From Tissierella creatinophila DSM 6911 (GTDB taxonomy: Bacteria > Bacillota > Clostridia > Tissierellales > Tissierellaceae): a stretch of DNA of 35,973 nt. Shown one piece after another: positions 33,451-35,973 of the stretch. Both the position numbers and the translations under genes were made by a program. The notes under the pieces were generated by a model. That model was not told where the DNA came from, did not search any database, and saw only the letters and a program-made list of their open reading frames with translations. Location of the stretch: NCBI RefSeq assembly GCF_001940565.1, contig NZ_LTDM01000016.1, forward strand, positions 1 through 35,973. Reading direction: 5' to 3'. Within the stretch, counting starts at the first letter, position 1. Each line of letters starts with the position of its first letter.

Positions 33451-34194
33451 TTAGTTACAATTTAGACTAATTATAGTTCCGATATCATTTATTTTTTCTT
33501 TAGACAAATAAACAATTTTTTTATTTAGATTGGATATAAAGTCTTCAATTTTCTCTTTCTCAGGATGTTCATCTATACACCCTGAAAAAAGCACCTCCTT
33601 ATTTGATATATTACCCGTACAACCACCTATAAAACCATAATCTTGATCTTCTAAAAATATATCTCCAGGTTCAATCCTTAAAGAGTTAACACCGTATTTT
33701 TTAAGGGTTTTGTCTATAAAAGTATCAGAGGTAATAATATCATTTTGTCCAATTATTGCAATAGAACATTTAGTATATCCTTGATTTACATTTATTAATT
33801 CTAAGTTTTGCTTTTTTAGATAGTATTTTAGTACTTCATCTGTATATTTAAAATTGTGTATTGCAAGGTTTGCAATTCTTCCTACATTGTATGCAATATC
33901 TAGTGGATATTTACAATCTAAGTCCTTTTCTCCCTTTATTATCTCTATATTAGTATTTTTAAACTCCTCTTTATAATATTCATATACGCTAGGTTCTGTA
34001 ACTAAAATGTTATTGTTTATAGGATGAATTACTATATCCGGATGATATTTTATAGAGCTATGAACTTTTTTATGAGGTATAGTTTTAATAACTCTTAGAT
34101 TCATCTTTTTTAAGTTCCCATAGATTTCTTCACTTATATTTCCAGCAATGATAACTGTATCTGCATTTTTTAATGGTATAAATGGATTATTCAT
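33451..34194 (-). CDS. DUF6873-like GME-fold protein
   Basis: A 247-residue soluble protein that I match by memory to the DUF6873 family, described as a GME (guanidino-modifying enzyme, pentein) fold. Supporting segments: YPLDIAYNVGRIANLAIHN (~96-114), NVNQGYTKCSIAIIG (~135-149), the IITSDTFID strand, and EPGDIFLEDQDYGFIGGCTG (~175-194) with Cys192 near the position of pentein nucleophiles. The general catalytic His/Asp set is not clear, so activity is uncertain. The ATG is five bases after AGGAGG. It lies directly after the tRNA terminator with no obvious promoter of its own, so it may depend on read-through. It is followed by ytxC. The function in the cell is unknown. Confidence 0.7.
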   Translation of the reverse strand: MNNPFIPLKNADTVIIAGNISEEIYGNLKKMNLRVIKTIPHKKVHSSIKYHPDIVIHPINNNILVTEPSVYEYYKEEFKNTNIEIIKGEKDLDCKYPLDIAYNVGRIANLAIHNFKYTDEVLKYYLKKQNLELINVNQGYTKCSIAIIGQNDIITSDTFIDKTLKKYGVNSLRIEPGDIFLEDQDYGFIGGCTGNISNKEVLFSGCIDEHPEKEKIEDFISNLNKKIVYLSKEKINDIGTIISLNCN

Positions 34195-34211
34195 ATATTC
34201 CTCCTAAAGAA

Positions 34212-34243
34212 AAAACACTCTAAGACTAGTCTTAGAGTGTTTT
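34212..34243 (-). terminator. tRNA cluster terminator
   Basis: A perfect 32-nt palindrome (AAAACACTCTAAGACT and its complement) with a T-run on the minus strand, starting seven bases after the tRNA-Cys CCA end. Confidence 0.88.
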
Positions 34244-34249
34244 GGTTTA

Positions 34250-34323
34250 TGGAGGCGGCACCCAGATTTGAACTGGGGGTAAAGGTTTTGCAGACCTCTG
34301 CCTTACCGCTTGGCTATGCCGCC
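34250..34323 (-). tRNA. tRNA-Cys (GCA)
   Basis: 74 nt on the minus strand with encoded CCA. The acceptor GGCGGCA pairs with TGCCGCC. The anticodon loop is CTGCAAA, anticodon GCA. The T arm CCAGTTCAAATCTGG is canonical. Last of three tRNA genes in one transcript. Confidence 0.97.
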
Positions 34324-34333
34324 ATATGTCTTG

Positions 34334-34408
34334 TGGAGCGGAAGACGAGATTCGAACTCGCGACCCTCGCCTTGGCAAGGCGATGCTCTACCACTGAGCC
34401 ACTTCCGC
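34334..34408 (-). tRNA. tRNA-Gly (GCC)
   Basis: 75 nt on the minus strand with encoded CCA. The acceptor GCGGAAG pairs with CTTCCGC. The anticodon loop is TTGCCAA, anticodon GCC. The T arm GCGAGTTCGAATCTCGT is canonical. It lies 8 bp after tRNA-Phe and 10 bp before tRNA-Cys. Confidence 0.97.
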
Positions 34409-34416
34409 ATAAAACA

Positions 34417-34492
34417 TGGTGCCTCGAGCCGGAATCGAACCAGCGACACGTAGATTTTCAGTCTACTGCTCTACCGACTGAGCTATCGAGGC
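34417..34492 (-). tRNA. tRNA-Phe (GAA)
   Basis: 76 nt on the minus strand with encoded CCA. The acceptor GCCTCGA pairs with TCGAGGC. The anticodon loop is CTGAAAA, anticodon GAA. The T arm GCTGGTTCGATTCCGGC is canonical. First of the three tRNA genes. Confidence 0.97.
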
Positions 34493-34557
34493 ATATGTCA
34501 TAAAAATAATTTAATATAGGCAAATCATTAAATAAGTATTTTTTGACTACATTATTT

Positions 34558-34586
34558 AGTATACATTATTTCTTTTTAAATGTCAA
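34558..34586 (-). promoter_or_regulatory. tRNA cluster promoter
   Basis: On the minus strand: TTGACA (34586-34581), 17-bp spacer, TATACT (34563-34558). Near-consensus. The -35 lies inside the last codons of hslO, whose own terminator is not evident. Confidence 0.88.
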
Positions 34587-35454
34587 TCATAATATTTTTT
34601 AATTCTTCTTCATCAAAGTTATGCTTTGTATTACAAAAATGACAGACTACTTCTGCCCCATGATCTTCACTTATCATCTCTTCTATTTCTTTTTTCCCAA
34701 GACTTTTTATTATATGTTTTATCTTTTCTTTAGAACAGTCACATTTATATTCTATTTCTTTTTTTTCTAAAATTTCCATTTCGATATCTTTAAAAATAGA
34801 ATTTAAAATATCCTCTGGACTAAGTCCTTCATCTATAAGAGTTGAAACAGGCTTTATTTTCTTTAAGGCTTCTTCAATCAATACTATATCTTCTTCTGTA
34901 GAACCTGGTAATAGTTGAATAATATAGCCCCCAGCTGCTTTTACAGTTATATCTTTTCCTACCAATACCCCAAGACTTACTACGGATGGTTGTTGCTGGG
35001 AATAAGCAAAGTAATGAGCTAAGTCTTCCGCTATCTCACCAGAAACTAATTTAGACATTCCTACATAAGGTTCTTTAAGACCTAAATCCATTATAATAGT
35101 CATAGTTCCTTCTCTTCCAACCAATCCTCCTACATCAAGTTTACCATCTTCTCTACTCGGTAAATCTGCCTTTGGATGCATTATTTCTCCCTTTACATAT
35201 CCATTATTTTTAGCCACTACTAATATACTGCCTCCTGGGCCATCTCCTGAAATTTTAAAAGTTAAAGTGTCTTCTTCATTTTTCATCATAGTTCCCATTA
35301 AAACGCTCGCAGTTAAACTTCTTCCTAGAGCTGCTGTTGCAGTAGGAGAAGTATTATGAATTCTTCTAGCTTCTTCTACCATATTAGTAGTAGATGCTAT
35401 AAACACTCTAATTCTTCCTAATTTATCCATGCCTCGTATTAAATAGTCTTTCAT
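34576..35454 (-). CDS. hslO: 33 kDa chaperonin (Hsp33)
   Basis: A redox-switched holdase chaperone in the cytoplasm. Under oxidation, zinc release and disulfide formation activate it. 292 residues. The N-terminal core includes RRIHNTSPTATAALGRSLTA (~30-50) and KISGDGPGGSI. The zinc-binding switch is complete: Cys238 and Cys240 (CDC) and Cys271 and Cys274 (CHFC), separated by ~30 residues. The ATG is nine bases after AGGAGG. It lies after the csp terminator with no clear promoter of its own. The tRNA promoter overlaps its stop codon. Confidence 0.97.
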   Translation of the reverse strand: MKDYLIRGMDKLGRIRVFIASTTNMVEEARRIHNTSPTATAALGRSLTASVLMGTMMKNEEDTLTFKISGDGPGGSILVVAKNNGYVKGEIMHPKADLPSREDGKLDVGGLVGREGTMTIIMDLGLKEPYVGMSKLVSGEIAEDLAHYFAYSQQQPSVVSLGVLVGKDITVKAAGGYIIQLLPGSTEEDIVLIEEALKKIKPVSTLIDEGLSPEDILNSIFKDIEMEILEKKEIEYKCDCSKEKIKHIIKSLGKKEIEEMISEDHGAEVVCHFCNTKHNFDEEELKNIMIDI

Positions 35455-35479
35455 ATATAAAAACCTCCTACCACGTAAT

Positions 35480-35501
35480 AAAAGCCCCTTAAGGGGCTTT
35501 T
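35480..35501 (-). terminator. terminator of the cold-shock protein gene
   Basis: A perfect palindrome (AAAAGCCCCTT/AAGGGGCTTTT) 33 bp after the csp stop. The GC-rich stem and T-run are typical of an intrinsic terminator. Confidence 0.9.
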
Positions 35502-35534
35502 TAAGCTGCTAATATTATGTCAAATTCTAATTTT

Positions 35535-35735
35535 TTATAATTTAGTTACATTAGTTGCTTGAGGGCCTTTGTCGCCTTCTACTACTTCAAATTCAACTTG
35601 ATCGCCTTCGTCTAAGCTTTTGAATCCGTCTCCTTGAATTGCTGAGTAATGTACAAATACGTCTTCGCCATTATCTCCTGATATAAATCCAAATCCTTTT
35701 GTTCCATTAAACCATTTCACTGTACCTTTTTCCAT
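35535..35735 (-). CDS. cold-shock protein, CspA/CspB family
   Basis: A single cold-shock domain (OB fold) RNA/DNA chaperone of 66 residues, the standard size. RNP1 (KGFGFISG) and RNP2 (VFVHYSAI) are intact, and the N-terminus [14 protein letters not shown] is typical. The start is the ATG at 35735, eight bases after GGAGG; a TTG 15 bp upstream overlaps that site. The 5' leader is short (~50 nt), unlike the long cold-sensing leader of E. coli cspA. Monocistronic, with its own promoter and terminator. The promoter carries an inverted repeat around its -10. Confidence 0.97.
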   Translation of the reverse strand: MEKGTVKWFNGTKGFGFISGDNGEDVFVHYSAIQGDGFKSLDEGDQVEFEVVEGDKGPQATNVTKL

Positions 35736-35790
35736 TTTCCATTCCTCCAATAATACTTTTTAATAAGATGAATAACCCATCTAATTATGT

Positions 35791-35819
35791 ATACTATCAC
35801 AGTATACACTTATAGTCAA
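35791..35819 (-). promoter_or_regulatory. csp promoter with inverted repeat
   Basis: On the minus strand: TTGACT (35819-35814), 17-bp spacer, TAGTAT (35796-35791). An 8+8 inverted repeat (TGTATACT, five bases, AGTATACA; 35788-35808) lies over the -10 and half the spacer and may be an operator. Confidence 0.6.
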
Positions 35820-35846
35820 TAATTTACCCCCTTTAAAGGATATTAT

Positions 35847-35876
35847 TAGCTCGTTGCAGAACTCTGTAGCGAGCTA
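35847..35876. other. strong hairpin at the window edge
   Basis: A 13-position stem (TAGCTCG/CGAGCTA outer, TGCAG/CTGTA inner, two wobbles) with AACT loop. TTTT follows on the plus strand, so it could end a plus-strand transcript, though no plus-strand gene precedes it here. A second palindrome (ATTTCAAT, CT, ATTGAAAT) is at 35886-35903. The last ~130 bases are less AT-rich than the rest of the window. Confidence 0.45.
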
Positions 35877-35973
35877 TTTTACTGCATTTCAATCTATTGA
35901 AATGGCTGGGATTCCCCCGATTTTGGGTATATATACAGTATCAAGTTGTTTATAACTCAAAACGGAAATTGAA

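Noticed and set aside
34237-34503. An 88-codon plus-strand reading frame across the three tRNA genes
   Set aside because: It is the antisense of tRNA-Cys, -Gly and -Phe. Such translations of tRNA antisense (AAPRFELG-like peptides) are common false proteins. There is no ribosome site.

Overview
The window comes from a very AT-rich, endospore-forming, anaerobic Firmicute of the class Clostridia. A Tissierellales-like lineage is my best guess, but the sequence does not settle this. Grounds: strong AGGAGG-type ribosome sites with many TTG/GTG starts, an AUU-started infC behind an L20-type leader, a T-box before thrS, a ytxC-type sporulation gene beside hisS-thrS, and a Re-type citrate synthase, an enzyme known from anaerobes. 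Nearly every gene is on the minus strand, so transcription runs from high to low coordinates. The two plus-strand genes are a 68-residue protein and an FtsH-like protease.

Layout, low to high coordinates. 1-560: the 5' end of a 16S rRNA gene, fed by four tandem sigma-A promoters in a ~90-bp repeated unit. 743-4399: three-gene operon (B12-binding-type radical SAM protein, six-helix membrane protein, TPR protein). 4722-12789: operon zapA, U32 peptidase-family protein, mutS2, argS, unknown gene. 12905-16333: pheS-pheT with its own promoter. 16427-19238: ktrB-ktrA potassium uptake genes plus a TrmH/SpoU-family RNA methyltransferase. 19324-20650: infC-rpmI-rplT with an L20-type leader. 20745-22295: a shortened FtsH-like protease. 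22368-27830: Re-citrate synthase, GntR/FCD regulator, aconitase and isocitrate dehydrogenase, which together convert oxaloacetate plus acetyl-CoA to 2-oxoglutarate for glutamate synthesis. 27959-28720: a short-chain dehydrogenase. 28873-33382: ytxC, hisS and T-box-controlled thrS. 33451-34194: a DUF6873-like protein. 34250-34492: tRNA-Phe, -Gly and -Cys. 34576-35735: hslO (Hsp33) and a cold-shock protein. 35840-35973: a hairpin-rich, less AT-rich edge that I could not assign.

Most of the window is translation machinery and its control (PheRS, ArgRS, ThrRS, HisRS, IF-3, L35, L20, rRNA, tRNAs). The metabolic centrepiece is the citrate-to-2-oxoglutarate operon. It uses CGT/CGC arginine codons more than its neighbours, has a 9+9 inverted repeat placed on the -10 box of its promoter, and has a long hairpin between the only good Shine-Dalgarno sequence and the ATG of isocitrate dehydrogenase. 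The most unusual points are that hairpin, the operator-over-promoter arrangement, the four-fold repeated rRNA promoter, and the FtsH-like protease that lacks the usual extracytoplasmic domain.
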